Source: Nothopassalora personata (taxonomy: Eukaryota; Ascomycota; Dothideomycetes; Mycosphaerellales; Mycosphaerellaceae). Taken from it: a DNA stretch of 64,000 nt. Below the pieces are notes generated by a model, which saw nothing but the letters and a program-made list of their open reading frames with translations, made no database searches and had not been told where the DNA came from. The stretch is from assembly GCA_033816765.1 (NCBI GenBank), contig CM066288.1:3596001-3660000 (forward strand). The letters are read 5' to 3'. Positions 1 through 14,192 of the stretch are shown here, piece by piece (the stretch's first letter is position 1; every line of letters starts with the position of its first letter). The position numbers and the translations under genes are program-made.

Positions 1-2
1 TT

Positions 3-317
3 CCTCACAGTATCTTCCTCTACCTCTTCCTCGCCGGTATTTTTGGCGGCACTTGCTACTTCATCTACAATGTCTGGATCACACAGCTCTTCCCTCAGAA
101 GAAGCGCGGCGGCAAGGGCGGCGAGCGTGCTAAGCGATCATCTGGCGGTAGCAAGCCAGTCGATCCTTCAGAGCAGGTTGCAGTTGTGGGCGCAGACGGA
201 CCTGCTGTGACTACCGGTTCAAAGGCCTACGACGAGAGCTGGATCCCAGCGTCCCATCTGCAGAGGCCACAAGCTAAAAGAGTTGGAAGCGGCAGGCCAA
301 AGAGCAGGGCAGCATAA
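3..317 (+). CDS. irc22: IRC22-like ER membrane protein (TRAP-alpha-related), 3' end only
   Basis: The 5' part lies outside the window. The visible 104 codons, open from base 3 to the TAA at 315-317, encode one transmembrane segment (residues about 3-22 of the fragment), then a lysine/glycine-rich cytosolic tail ending in SWIPASHLQRP and a basic C terminus. This arrangement of a single TM followed by a KKRGGKGGERAK stretch and a DESWIP motif is what I recall for fungal IRC22 proteins, which are related to the alpha subunit of the translocon-associated protein complex of the ER membrane. The ER location follows from the family. Identity rests on the C-terminal motifs only, because the lumenal domain is not in view. 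Confidence 0.65.
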   Translation, partial: PHSIFLYLFLAGIFGGTCYFIYNVWITQLFPQKKRGGKGGERAKRSSGGSKPVDPSEQVAVVGADGPAVTTGSKAYDESWIPASHLQRPQAKRVGSGRPKSRAA

Positions 318-1077
318 GTGTGAGCAAGGATTGCACTGTGATAAACCACTCAACTATCGTCGAAGCTGTATTGGGCTCGAAAGAGGATGATGAGCCTACC
401 GATTCCGTATCTTTGAGGTCTCCAGTGTGACGCCTGTGGATACCTGCCACTGCCAGAGAAACGCCGCGACAATGCGAGCGGCAGCAGAAGCAGATGTGCT
501 GAACATGCCCATGGCCGGCAAATGCAAGAGCAAACGGCTATGTGGAGCAAGACAGTTTGCAGCAGATGCTAGCCCATACTGTAATAGAACGCTTCTGAGA
601 GAGCTACAAGCCTCCAGAGTTCTACTTTCACATGCTCGTGCCTACCGCACTACCTTCCTGCCCCTCCGCGCTCGCTCACTGATTGCTGTGCTGCCCATAA
701 TCAATCCTGCGAGCGCTTCGTCCCTCTCACTTCATCAATCGTCGCTTGAATACGCTAGTCTTTCTGAGCGCAGCATGGCGTGTCACTCCGTCTAAGTTGA
801 TACCCTCGATCAGCCCCAGCGGTTGCTGTGTCGCAATTAGACAGATCCGAAAGCAAAATGCGGCGACGATCTGTCGTCACGACGTTTCGCTTTTAAGGTC
901 GACGGAATAGTCCCTCGTATCTTGCGCATCCAGTCCGTGGCATCTGTTATTCATGGCAAGACTTCTTTGGGAAGTCTTTGCAGTGTGAATATTCGACGTG
1001 ACCAGCGCCACCGTTTGGTTTGACACGGGCACACTTTCGAAGATGATACAAATCCAACTTGTCGCCATCCACCACTA
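318..1077. other. Gene-free stretch between converging genes
   Basis: About 760 bases between the stop of the IRC22-like gene and the stop of the KPWE-motif gene. It should hold both 3' untranslated regions. The open frames here start at GTG or TTG, are short and show no recognisable domain. I see no RNA gene or repeat. Confidence 0.5.
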
Positions 1078-1581
1078 TCACTTCATCCAGCTCGGCTTGT
1101 CGTCCGCAGTGCTCGCAGACTTCTCCCACGGCTTCTTCCTCTCGTCAGACTTGCTTTCCGAGGCTTGGCCTTCGAGGATAGTATCCGGAATGTCCTTGAT
1201 CCCTGGGATCGGCTTGCCCTCGGCTATCATGTCACAGATCTCAGCAAAACTTGCAGGCTTCGGCGCGTCTCCCATACCACCAGAAGAGTCTACCAATGTA
1301 GAGGTGTCACTGTTCAGGATAGATCGTCCATCCTCGGCACCATTTGTCTCGCCCTCGTGATTCTGCTGTTCCACCCACTTCTTGTAGCCGTCGAAGTCAA
1401 CGGGAGTGCCTGCTTTTCGTGCGTAGTAGTAGCACTTGGCTCGCAATGTGAGGTGGCCGACCTGCTGGGGATCCTGCACCGAGCCTAGTATGGCCCTCAG
1501 TCCTCCTTGGAACTCCTCATCCTCGGACCATGGATAGCTGTCCAGCTGGTGGAAGACCAGTGTATTGTCTTCTGAGCCCAT
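1078..1581 (-). CDS. pex39: KPWE-motif protein resembling peroxin Pex39
   Basis: A single-exon gene of 167 aa. I start it at the ATG at 1581 (MGSEDNTL) because the upstream part of the frame has a non-ATG start and no conserved look. Residues about 23-56 form a small predicted helical module with an RAKCYYYARK stretch. Residues 110-140 carry the conserved block SFAEICDMIAEGKPIPGI, then a linker, then KPWE at 150-153. The block plus KPWE is the signature of the family containing yeast Yjr012c and human C6ORF226, recently named PEX39, which binds Pex7 and assists import of PTS2 cargo into peroxisomes. Cytosolic, with no signal peptide or TM. It ends facing the IRC22-like gene and diverges from SCD6, whose start is 179 bp away. 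Family assignment is fairly secure from the motifs; the function here is transferred from the family. Confidence 0.7.
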   Translation of the reverse strand: MGSEDNTLVFHQLDSYPWSEDEEFQGGLRAILGSVQDPQQVGHLTLRAKCYYYARKAGTPVDFDGYKKWVEQQNHEGETNGAEDGRSILNSDTSTLVDSSGGMGDAPKPASFAEICDMIAEGKPIPGIKDIPDTILEGQASESKSDERKKPWEKSASTADDKPSWMK

Positions 1582-1760
1582 CTTGCTTGACAAGTGAGTG
1601 GAATGTGAGTGGCTGGAAGATTGCGGCAGGTGATGAAGCTCCCCTGCAAAGCCGACTGCAGCTTTTGGCGAGCAACACGCGAACAAACTCGTCCGAACAA
1701 CGGAAGAACATATCCTCTACACGAAGAACACCGCTCCGCCTCCGCGACACGACCGCCGCC

Positions 1761-3790
1761 ATGTCCGAGTACATCGGCTCGCGTATCTCGCTCATCTCCA
1801 AGTCCGACATCAAGTGCGCCGCCCAATCTCGACGCGACGGACGCTCCAGCGCAGCGGCTAACAGATGGCAGATATGTGGGCACTCTTCAATCGATAGACA
1901 GCGAAACAGCCACCGTCTCCCTCAAGGACGTCCAATGCCACGGCACCGAAGGACGAAAGGGCAATCCCGCCGAGGAGATTCCCGGCTCTGACGTCGTCTA
2001 CGATGGCATCGTCTTCCGTGGCAGCGACGTCAAGGACCTCACCATCCTCGCACCGCCGAAAGAGAACCGTCCGCCGCAGATGCCCAATGATCCGGCGATC
2101 CTCGGGGTACGTAAGAGCAAGCACATGACAATCACTCTCACTGTGGTGAAGCATAGTGCATGTTAAGCACAATACTACCCATGGCGCGAAAACCATGTGG
2201 CTATTTCCAGTGGCCTTCCTTCTAACCTCCCTTTACCCATCCTATAACACGCTACCCTCGAGTCGCGTCGAAATCGGCATTCGCTGACTGAGTGTACAGT
2301 CTGGTCAGCAACAGCCACAGCAGGGTCCTCCTCCCCAGCAGCAACAGAACCAGTTCGGCGGCCCTCCCCCACCTCAGTTCCAGCAACAGCAGCAGTTTGG
2401 ATACCCAGGTCCACCGCCGAACCAATTCCAACAGCCACCGCGATTCCAAGGCCCAGGCGGTGCGCATGGCTTCCCAGGTCAACCTGGCGCAGTTCCGGGC
2501 TATGGAATGGGCTATGGTCCGCCTCCCTCAGGCTACGGACCAGGTCCTATGGGTTATGGCCCACCACCGGGACATGGCTTTCCACCGGGACCTCCAGGAT
2601 CGTTTCCACCTCAGCAGCAGCCAATCGGTCCTCCGGGCCAGATGAACCAGCAGCAGCGACCTCCGCAACAGCAGATGCACGGCCAGCAGCAACAGGCACC
2701 CATTGGAAGCAAGCAGAACACTCCACAGCCAGGATCGAATCAAGCCTCTCAGCCACCTTCTGCTCAGCAGACAGAACAGAAACCTGTGGAAATGTCGGGC
2801 ACTCCTGCTGGCAACAGCAAGGCTACCGGACCTCCACCTCCAGTCGAATCCAAGCCATCAACGGCTGCCGCAACAGCTTCATCAGCGGTGACCCAGGCGC
2901 AACAGGCCCCGGCCGCGAAGCCAGCTCAGAAGCCGAACAGTAGGGTTGCAGTCCCTTTGCCATCCGCGAGTCCAGCTGTACCGAAGCAGCAGCCCAAGCC
3001 GGTAGCCCCAGCACAGCAAGCGCCGGCTCCAGCTCAGGCTGCGCAACCCATCCCGAACGCCTCGAACGCAACAGAAGCTGCAACAGCCGCAGTAGCAGCC
3101 GCCATGGCAAAGCTTGGCGCAACGAACAATGCAGGAGTAGTGGACAACCTTACACAGAAAGTGAACCAGATGCGAGTGCAGGACGGTCAGACAAGAGGCC
3201 GCGGCCGCGGGCGGGGAGCTGAGAGAGGCGGACGTGTTGGAAGGCGCGAGAGCACACAGAAGACTGTCGAGGTGCCAAAGGAGGACTTCGACTTCGAGAC
3301 CGCGAACGCAAAGTTTAACAAACAGGACTTGGTCAAGGAGGCTATCGCGAGCGGAAGCCCTGTCACGAGCCCCGTCAATGGCGACAGGGCGGACCCAAAT
3401 GCGTCAGCCACGAACGGACATGCGGAAGCAGATGATGTGGTTATCCCACCAAAGCAGACCTACGACAAGAAGTCTTCCTTCTTTGACAACATCAGCAGCG
3501 ATCTCAAGGATCGAGCTGAGCAACAGCAGGCAGAGTTTGACGGACGCACAATGCGCCGCGAGGAACGCTCGAAGAATATGGAGACCTTCGGACAGGGTAG
3601 CGTCGATAACGCCGGCGGGTACCGTGGAAGGGGGCGCGGTCGTGGACGCGGCGGCTTTGGTCGTGGCCGAGGAGGAGGATTCTATGGTGGTCGGGGTGGA
3701 TTCGACAACACTCGTAGCGGGTATGACAGTGCTCGTGGAGGCAACTACAGAGGTCGTGGACGAGGTGATGCTGGAGTTACACCAGCATAG
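1761..3790 (+). CDS. scd6: SCD6/LSM14 family P-body translation repressor
   Basis: Three exons: 1761-1813, 1872-2106, 2300-3790 (introns of 58 and 193 nt, GTGCGC..CAG and GTACGT..CAG), giving 592 aa. The first intron splits the LSm fold between SKSDIK and YVGTLQ. Residues 1-80 are the LSm14 domain (MSEYIGSRISLISKSDIKY and GSDVKDL). A long Q/P/G-rich disordered region follows (about 97-330). Then come the DFDF box (about 424-428), an FFD-type segment (KKSSFFDNI, about 486), a TFG-type segment (METFGQ, about 522), and an RGG-rich tail (about 536-590). This is the full architecture of Scd6/Sum2/LSM14/RAP55, which binds eIF4G and decapping factors, represses translation and sits in P-bodies and stress granules. 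A second P-body scaffold gene, EDC4, lies at 20 kb. Confidence 0.92.
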
Positions 3791-4247
3791 TATGCCACTC
3801 GGCGCAACGGATATACCTCGAGCGACTCCTGTATACTGCGGGCCATGATTGTACTATAGTGATGCTGCCTACGACAGGGCGAAGAAATGCAGAAAGACTC
3901 ATGAAAGACCTGCCTACCTGTTTGGGTAGGCAGAGAAATAGAATTTGAATGTGTCGCCTGATGAAAAATTTAAGAGCTGAGTTCGCAGCTGTGTAGATTG
4001 TGTCTCAACACTTGCCTTTCGCTGACACGGTTGGATCGCGAGGAGATATGAGAAGCTGAAAGGACTGAAGAGGGCGTGGGATACTTGAGGAGCATTCAGT
4101 AGAGAGCTTTTGTAGTAGACGGCATGTAGAGGTAGACTTTATACCTGCAGGCATCGAAGAGCTCACGTGCGGGACCGAGCTCGAGCTCGAGATTCTCAGA
4201 AGCATCTGAGCTCGTCGTCATCCCCTCACCTCAAACATCATTCCACA
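3791..4247. other. SCD6 3' region and short intergenic gap
   Basis: 457 bases between SCD6 and the next start codon on the same strand. It contains an inverted-looking GCCTACCTGTTTGGGTAGGC stretch at 3911-3930, able to fold as a short hairpin in the likely 3' UTR. No gene is seen. Confidence 0.4.
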
Positions 4248-4868
4248 ATGGGACACGAGACGCGACCAGGCGACTTCCGCCTCCTCGATCTCCCAGCAGA
4301 GCTCCGCGAACTCATCTTCGCCTTCACAGTGCTCTCAGCACTCCCCATCTCCCCTCGCGTCTTCATCTCACGAGACGCCTTCGTTCTCCGCCTCCCAGCT
4401 GTCACGCACGTCAGTAGACAGGTCCGGAAGGAGAGCCTTCCGCTCTACTTCGAAGTCAACAGGTTCCAGTTCAACATCAAGGATGTGATCGAACTGCCCT
4501 TGGCGCAAGACCTTCGCTACGAGAAGAAGCTCCTCACGTTCGGTGCGTGGTGCGAGGCGGCGGGAGATGGATTCTTTCGGCGCATTAGGCATTTCTCGCT
4601 GGAGACTTCGAGTGCTGTGAGCGCTCCTGCTGTTGTGCTGGATCTGGGTGCGGGTCGGCAGTTCAGGATGGAGATCCGGTGTTATTGGCAGGGCGGGATG
4701 AGGAAGCGGCCGCGGCTGCAAGTTGGCGAGGCGCCTGGGGTCTTGGTTGCAGTGGTCCGGGAGATGTTGGGGAGGAATCATGGGAAGGGACTTTGCCCGG
4801 GTGATGTTGTGGATTTGTGTGGTGAGATTCAGGGGTGTGTGCCGAGGATGCTGCATGGCATACCATGA
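4248..4868 (+). CDS. 2EXR/F-box-like hypothetical protein
   Basis: Single exon, 206 aa, starting at the first good ATG (MGHETRPGDF) after a clean CACA leader. Residues 11-60 read as the FRLLDLPAELRELIFAFTVL type of N-terminal domain (2EXR or F-box-like), very common in multigene families of filamentous ascomycetes. The following HVSRQVRKESLPLYFEVNRF motif is also typical. Family members usually have no known partner; those with a true F-box would recruit an SCF ubiquitin ligase, but that is not shown here. The C-terminal part has no recognised domain. A distant relative is at 36.2 kb. Its stop is about 140 bases from the stop of the converging alpha-glucosidase gene. Confidence 0.75.
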   Translation: MGHETRPGDFRLLDLPAELRELIFAFTVLSALPISPRVFISRDAFVLRLPAVTHVSRQVRKESLPLYFEVNRFQFNIKDVIELPLAQDLRYEKKLLTFGAWCEAAGDGFFRRIRHFSLETSSAVSAPAVVLDLGAGRQFRMEIRCYWQGGMRKRPRLQVGEAPGVLVAVVREMLGRNHGKGLCPGDVVDLCGEIQGCVPRMLHGIP

Positions 4869-5011
4869 TCCGGAGTTGGAGACAAGACAAGAAGACCGAC
4901 GTTTCCATCTTCGAGATCAGCAGTGTCTCAGCTTGGGTCAACGACTACGATTTAGAGTCGTGGTGCATATATCGAATCTATGATCGATGGCCGCTCACCT
5001 TGGGCAGACCA

Positions 5012-8000
5012 CTACACGCTGACTGTCAGCTGTCCATCAAGCGGCTGATCAACAGTGACTGTCGTGGCACCAGTCGCTTCATTGTGTGCCCAGTCCCCGA
5101 AGTTCGCCTCATCTCTGCGTCCTTGACGACCTCCCTTACCCAATCTTCCGTGGCGCCATGAAGGGTGTCCATGATAAACCTTCGATCCGCCGAGTACAGT
5201 CACAGAGGCGATGCGCGTGCTCTCGGCAGTGTATCCGAAAGTGCCAAAGATCTCAAGCTCACCGTCGGCGTATTCAAACTTGATCTCAGACGTAGCAGCC
5301 TGTTCGATGCTGTCTCCATCGTCGAGATACAAGGAGCCACTGGCCTTTCCGTCTCGATCTGGAGCTACGATGATCTCGAAGGGTTGCTTGCGCGTCTCCG
5401 TGGTCGTATAACCAGACTGCTGTCGGACTGGCAGGACACTGCCACCTCGGATGTGTAGTGGGATTTCGGTGAAGCTGATGTTGTGGAGAGTTACCTCTGT
5501 ACCTCTACCTTCGACTACCTCCCATGAGCCCCAGGTGTAGAAGCGGTCGTCAGGGAGATAGATGGTCACACTGGTGGAATTCTCCTCGGTGACCGGCGAA
5601 ACCAGAACTGAGTTTCCGTAGAAGAATTGCAGATGGTTACCGAAGGTGTTCGTGTCGTGTGGATACAGGAAGAATAGTGGGTTGAGGACCGGAGTACCAT
5701 CCACTGTTTGCTTGTGGAAAGCAGTGTAGATGTAATCCAGTAGCCTATACCTGATACCATAGGCAGACCGGGCCGCTTCAGCCACTGTATCCCACAGATA
5801 GAACTCCTGGGGTATCGAAGTATCACCGTTGTGGTTCCTTGCAAATGTATAGAATGCACCAAGCGTGGCCCAACGAGCACAGAGTGTTTCCGTCGTGTTC
5901 GCGCCGAAACCACAAATATCTGAGCCCACCATTGGCACTTGGAATAGAGTAGCAAAGTTCAGCATGCCCGGAATCGAGTTGCGATACTGTGCCCATGTGC
6001 TAAGGTTGTCACCAAGCCACTTGCCGACAGACCTGCCTGCGCCGGCGAAGGTTGAACGAGTGATGACCATCGGTCTTCTTGTTGGCCTCCTTGCGAGCAT
6101 AGCAGTTCGAGATGCCTCAGACATCATCGTGCCGTAGAGATTGTGCACATCAAGCTCGACGTGACCATCGTAGTGAACAATGTCCGTGTCTAAGGTGAAG
6201 TTCGAAAGCCCTCCGTAAGCCTCGAATGTGTTCTCATTGTTGATCTGGTAGGGTGGAGCAAGGAAGTCTCGTTCAGGGTATCCAATGAGCGCGGCACCGC
6301 TGGGTGACTCTGATACTTGACGCTTCACCTCGCGCTTCATTGGTGAGGTATCGATGGACCGCTTCTTTGCATCGTTCGGGTTTGAGTCTGGTGCCAGCCA
6401 AGGTGGGGCGTAGACGTAAAGATCAGGTGGATAAGGAGCAGCGCCTGGCTGGAACTCTGGACCGAAGCCTGGGATTGGTTTGGGTTGCGATCTGAGCTCT
6501 GGTCGAGTGGGAGGGAAGCCACGCTCCTCGGTTGTCTCATCAGGATCGTCACCAAAGTAGTTGAAGTTGGCAGCCTGTCGAAGGTATTAGCGTGGCAGCA
6601 CAAAGATGTGATCTTACAGGTTCTCAAGCAAACCTCGTTCATGTCGATCCACAAGGCATCAATGTCCAGCCCATCATCCGCATTGAAGAATTCCAAGAAT
6701 TCATTGTTCCAATATTCCTGAGTACCAGGATGGAACCAATCTGGGAAAGCTGTAACGCCAGGCCAAACAACTCCACGGTAGATAGAGCTGTTCTTGTAGA
6801 CGAAGTAGCCGTTATCACGGGCGGTCAGGAAAGTATCATAGGGCAAGTTATCATACTTCTCCTCCTGATATGCCACTGCAGGGTCAACCATGACGACATA
6901 GTGCTGGTCGTGGTCGTGAAGGTAGTCGACAATGTCTCGCATTCTGTCCATAGGGAACCGATCCGGATCAGTCGTCATGATATATCGAGCATACATGTCT
7001 GGGAGGTATGTGTAAGTAGACTTGACAAGTTGCTTCTGCATGTGACCTCACGAACAATCAATATCTGTCCACATAGTCTCGAGAGGAATGCCAGCGGAGG
7101 AGTAGTTAGTGATGACTTCTGCTACTGCATAGAAGTCTCTGTAGCCGTAACGACACTGGTGAAACCCGAAACCCCAGTAAGGCCTGCATCTCTGTCAGCT
7201 TTTGATTCTTCATCTATGCTTGGAGATAGCTCACATCATGGCAGGTAATCCTGCGATTTCAGCGTACTGCTTGCTGACCTCAGTCGGCGTTGGTCCCGCT
7301 ACGAAATACAAATCCAGAATTCCAGAGATCAGGTTGTATTCCAGATGCTGTCCACCCACGTTGTCGATCTTAACATCCATGCCAGAGCTAGACAGAAGAA
7401 ACACGCCGTGCGTCCCGTCTTCACCTCTGTGATCAAAGTACACAGGGTGGTTTCCATACAGGTTTGTGCCTTCTGGAATTCCGTAGCTGTCACGCGACCA
7501 GAGCGTTCGCGTGTAATTGGTGGCATTGAGCCTGAAGTTGTCCGAATGTTCTCCCAAGCCGTAGAGGTTCGGATTCTCAGGCAGGGAGGTCCGTAAGCGG
7601 AGATATTGGTCCTGGAAGATCAAGGGAGCGGCGGAGGAGTCGAATAGGACCTCGTCACTAGCTTTGCGGATTACACGGAAGCTGAAGGGAGATTCTTCGT
7701 AGGCGAACTCAAGTTCTGCTTGTTGCGGTGTGACCGAGCTTGAGTTCCCAGGATGTGGAAAGACGCTGGTGGGTACTTGATACGCAATGGCTGCAGCATC
7801 CTCAATCTTGACGTGGAGTCTCTTCGCTGGGGTTGTGTCAGCCAGGTATTGGTCGAATCTGAGCACCTCACCTACCAGTATCATAGTTGACTGTAAGTTC
7901 CAGGTTCTCGATGTCCTTTCCATAGCTGTTGCACGCCGGACCAGCGAGAGCTAGGTCCGCCGTCATGCCCGTGCTTGAACTCTGCACGTTGCTCGCTGTG

Positions 8001-8092
8001 TACCCCGGGCACGATGCAGCCTTGTCTTGTCTCGGTAACAATGCTCTTGCAGACGCGCTTGCCGCAATGGCAGCACCAAGTAGAAGATACAT
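5012..8092 (-). CDS. Secreted GH31 alpha-glucosidase
   Basis: Five exons: 8092-7876, 7826-7235, 7183-7056, 6998-6634, 6574-5012, giving 954 aa. Introns are 49-59 nt; two use the less common donors GTTCGT and GTTTGC, chosen because they restore the family motifs DIDY and WIDMNEAANF. An N-terminal signal peptide ([17 protein letters not shown]) marks it as secreted. The catalytic nucleophile is Asp431 in WIDMNE, and the acid/base is about Asp653 in GSDICGF. It would release glucose from the non-reducing end of maltose, starch fragments or other alpha-glucans. Length fits fungal alpha-glucosidases. An insert after the nucleophile holds three dibasic sites (KKR 504-506, KR 514-515, KR 518-519), possible Kex2 cleavage points. 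The next gene upstream on the same strand is another carbohydrate-active enzyme. Confidence 0.93.
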
Positions 8093-8812
8093 GCTAAATA
8101 ACAGAACGGAGGTATGAGTCTACTGCCCCAGAGTTGGATGTTGGAGTGCAGTCCCCGCGCTTTCAAATGTTATATTACAATGCCCACATTGGGAACCTTG
8201 AACAGGCCAAGGGAGGGGCGTGCATCAAGACTGTGCTCCATCATGCAGACGGCAGCACTTCAACGCATACGTGCGGCGTATTGCAACGACAATAAGGCCG
8301 GTAGGTGTCTTCTCGGGAAAGGTGAGAGTCGATCCGGTAGCAACTTTACCACGCGTTCGCGTGCGTGCAGGAACAAAGCTAACAGAAAATCACGATACTG
8401 ACGTCGAAGGATGCCCTGCCAAGGATGCCTCTCCCGTCAAATGGCGCTGATCCCGCATGTTGTTCCGTTATACCAAGAGCCAAGTCTGAGGGGGGAGCCG
8501 AGAAAACCTCCGACACATGGAAGAACTTGCCAGTGATGACATAGCTTTGTAGGGTTCTCAGTTCGATGGAGAGCCATGTGACACGCAGCCCGGGCGGTGG
8601 TATACAGCCGTTCGCGGAGTACTCTTGAAATTGGGCCGAAGAAGCTCAACAGATTCGCGACAAGGCCAATACAATCTGGGCAAATGCTCTACTGGCAGTC
8701 GTAAACCCTTGTTGTCGCATTCAAGGAATGCAATGCTCTCGTCATGGGTGGACATGATGAACATGCCAGCATGTGCTGACTGTGTCGGCCGCATCTCACG
8801 CATGTTGCATGC
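8093..8812. other. Upstream region of the alpha-glucosidase gene
   Basis: 720 bases between two minus-strand genes: promoter of the GH31 gene and 3' region of the GH43 gene. Overlapping short frames exist on both strands but none has a domain or a plausible start. I see no repeat. Confidence 0.4.
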
Positions 8813-9858
8813 TCAAGGAGTCGTCCGCAACAATTCGCAGATAGTGGTACGTCCAATTGTTGCGCCCATGTATGGACCTTCCTCCGTCCACACGACTCTT
8901 TGCAGTCGACACTTTCGACCTTGATTGCCATCGGTATCCTTGTCTGTTGCGTGAAATAGGCAGACTGTGCTATCCTCGAAATGCAGGAAGCTGCCGTGAC
9001 CTGGTCCGTATGGTCCGCCATGCTCGGAATTCTGTAGAAGTGGCTTGGAGCTTTTCTGCCAGGATGCAGGACACATTGGATCTTTCCCTACGAGCCTGAG
9101 AGTTGCCATCTTGTAGTCCTTTGTCCAGCTCGCACCGCAACTGTAGACGAGGCCTTGCCATGTTCCATCTGGTGATCGTAGCCATTGTGGTCCTTCGTTG
9201 ATGCTGACAGGTCCCGCCTTCTCCCAGTGGTGCGTTGCAGCGGAGATCAGCACCGGGGCAGACTTTGCTGTGCATGCCTTGTCCAACTCGAGAATGTAAA
9301 GCTGCTGCACCGCTTCGCTGACGTCGTCCCAGGATCTCTCAGGTGGCATAGGCCAGCCCGAGTAGCATAGGTAGAGCCTCTCTTCAAGCTCGAAGACTGT
9401 ACCATCGATGGCCCACTGGCGCTGATCCATGCCCAGTATTGGACCTATGAACTGCCATTGGTCTCGAACATGAGGGTCCTCGGTAGACGGTGGCCCGGCC
9501 AGGACGTACATGCGATGGGAAGCGTTACCTATCGCTGGATTTGATGCTGCATAGTAGATGTACCAGCGCCCACGAATTTCGTGAAGCTCCGGAGCCCAAA
9601 GTCGTACCGAATGATCTGTGCCAGGTGGCGGAACCCTGGAGGATTGTCAGGCTGCTATGAGCACCCGAGAGGCTGAAATACTGACCACACTGGCCCTTTG
9701 TTGGCTTTGTCCCATAGCTCTAGCAAGCTCGACGCTTCCCATAGAGGTATTCGATCGTTGACTGTGAAGGTTAGATAGAATTTGCCACGCGCTCGAGTGA
9801 TGAATGGATCAGGTGTGTTCTCCTGTGTGATGTTGAAGCAGACATGGTCGTGTAGCAT
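8813..9858 (-). CDS. Glycoside hydrolase family 43 enzyme
   Basis: Two exons, 9858-9686 and 9635-8813, joined over a 50-nt intron (GTCAGT..CCAG) to give 331 aa. The five-bladed propeller family GH43 is shown by the catalytic base Asp17 in TPDPF, the pKa-modulating Asp135 in QWAIDGTVF and the general acid Glu205 in NEGPQ, all in the right order, plus RLWAPELHEIRGRWYIYYA. Members act as alpha-L-arabinofuranosidase, beta-xylosidase or arabinanase; the substrate cannot be told from the sequence. No signal peptide is seen at this start. The frame is open for about 22 codons upstream of ATG 9858, so a missed 5' exon that supplies a leader remains possible. It lies 720 bp upstream of the secreted GH31 gene on the same strand. 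Confidence 0.8.
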
Positions 9859-9929
9859 TGCGGTATGATATCTAGGATTTGACTGTATAACGTCGCTGGT
9901 TTCATTTCCCTCACGACGGTATCAAGCCC

Positions 9930-10501
9930 GCCGACTCCAGTGACTTCGAAGAGTTGAATCAAGCCATCGTGGCTTCATTAGCAGAGACAGACGCGGAATC
10001 AACAACGTTTCTGACAGCGACAGCGACAGCTCCGCTGATGCCAGCGATGTTGAGCGAAATCAAGCCATCGCCGCTTCAGCAGCAGAGGCACATTCGAAAA
10101 CTCGACGACAATCAAGCCCATCATTACGCCAGGTCAAAGTGGAACGTGAAGAGCAAGTGGTCAAAAAGTCAGTGTCGTACAAGCGTGTGAAGTACAGCAA
10201 ACCTACAAGCACCACTGAACAGTCTGAGCGACCTATCTCGGGATGCTGCTACGATGACGATGACCACGATCATGAGGAGCCTCTCTCCATCATGACGGAG
10301 CCGGGCACTGAAGAGGAGTCTGGTATCGCACCAAAGAGACGCAAGGCCAGCGAGGTGGGCGAAGCAGAACTGCAGCCACAGATCCGCGAGTCCTAGGCTG
10401 AAGCTCTGCTGGCACAAGCCCAGCTGCGGCAGGTAGAGGCTGGGGGACGTTTGGCGGAGGTCCAAGCAGCAAACGAGGCGGAAAGAGAACGGGAGAAATA
10501 G
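9930..10501 (+). pseudogene. Broken gene with UIM-like motifs and a coiled-coil tail
   Basis: Frame 3 around 9942-9995 reads DFEELNQAIVASLAETDAE, a good match to the ubiquitin-interacting motif pattern (acidic, then L..AI..SL.E). Near 9995-10010 the coding sense moves to another frame, which reads an SDSDSDSSAD run and a second related motif, VERNQAIAASAAE (10049-10087). That frame stays open through a charged, KR-rich stretch and is then cut by an in-frame TAG at 10394-10396. It resumes as an Ala/Glu-rich coil (AEALLAQAQLRQVEAGGRLA) to a TAG at 10499-10501. No credible ATG is present. One frameshift plus one stop inside otherwise coding-like sequence suggests a decayed gene whose 5' end is lost or overlaps the GH43 5' end. 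An intron could explain the first break but not easily the stop. Confidence 0.4.
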
Positions 10502-10685
10502 TTCAGACTGTTCTCATGCATTTCTCAATCGCCACGAGGCGAGCTGGTGAAACATTCTATCAGTGCAGCGTAACAACGCCATCCCATGCTATCGCGTCAA
10601 GCCGTGCCGCATCGTTGAATGCAGCCAGCTAACGATTACCCCGAGAGACATCCTCTTCCTATCCAGCCAAAACCCATTAGGTAGC

Positions 10686-14192
<3,507 letters not shown>

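Noticed and set aside
1609..2166. Single unspliced 185-codon frame over the SCD6 5' end
   Set aside because: It merges intron sequence with LSm exon 2; the spliced model restores the full LSm14 domain from ATG 1761.
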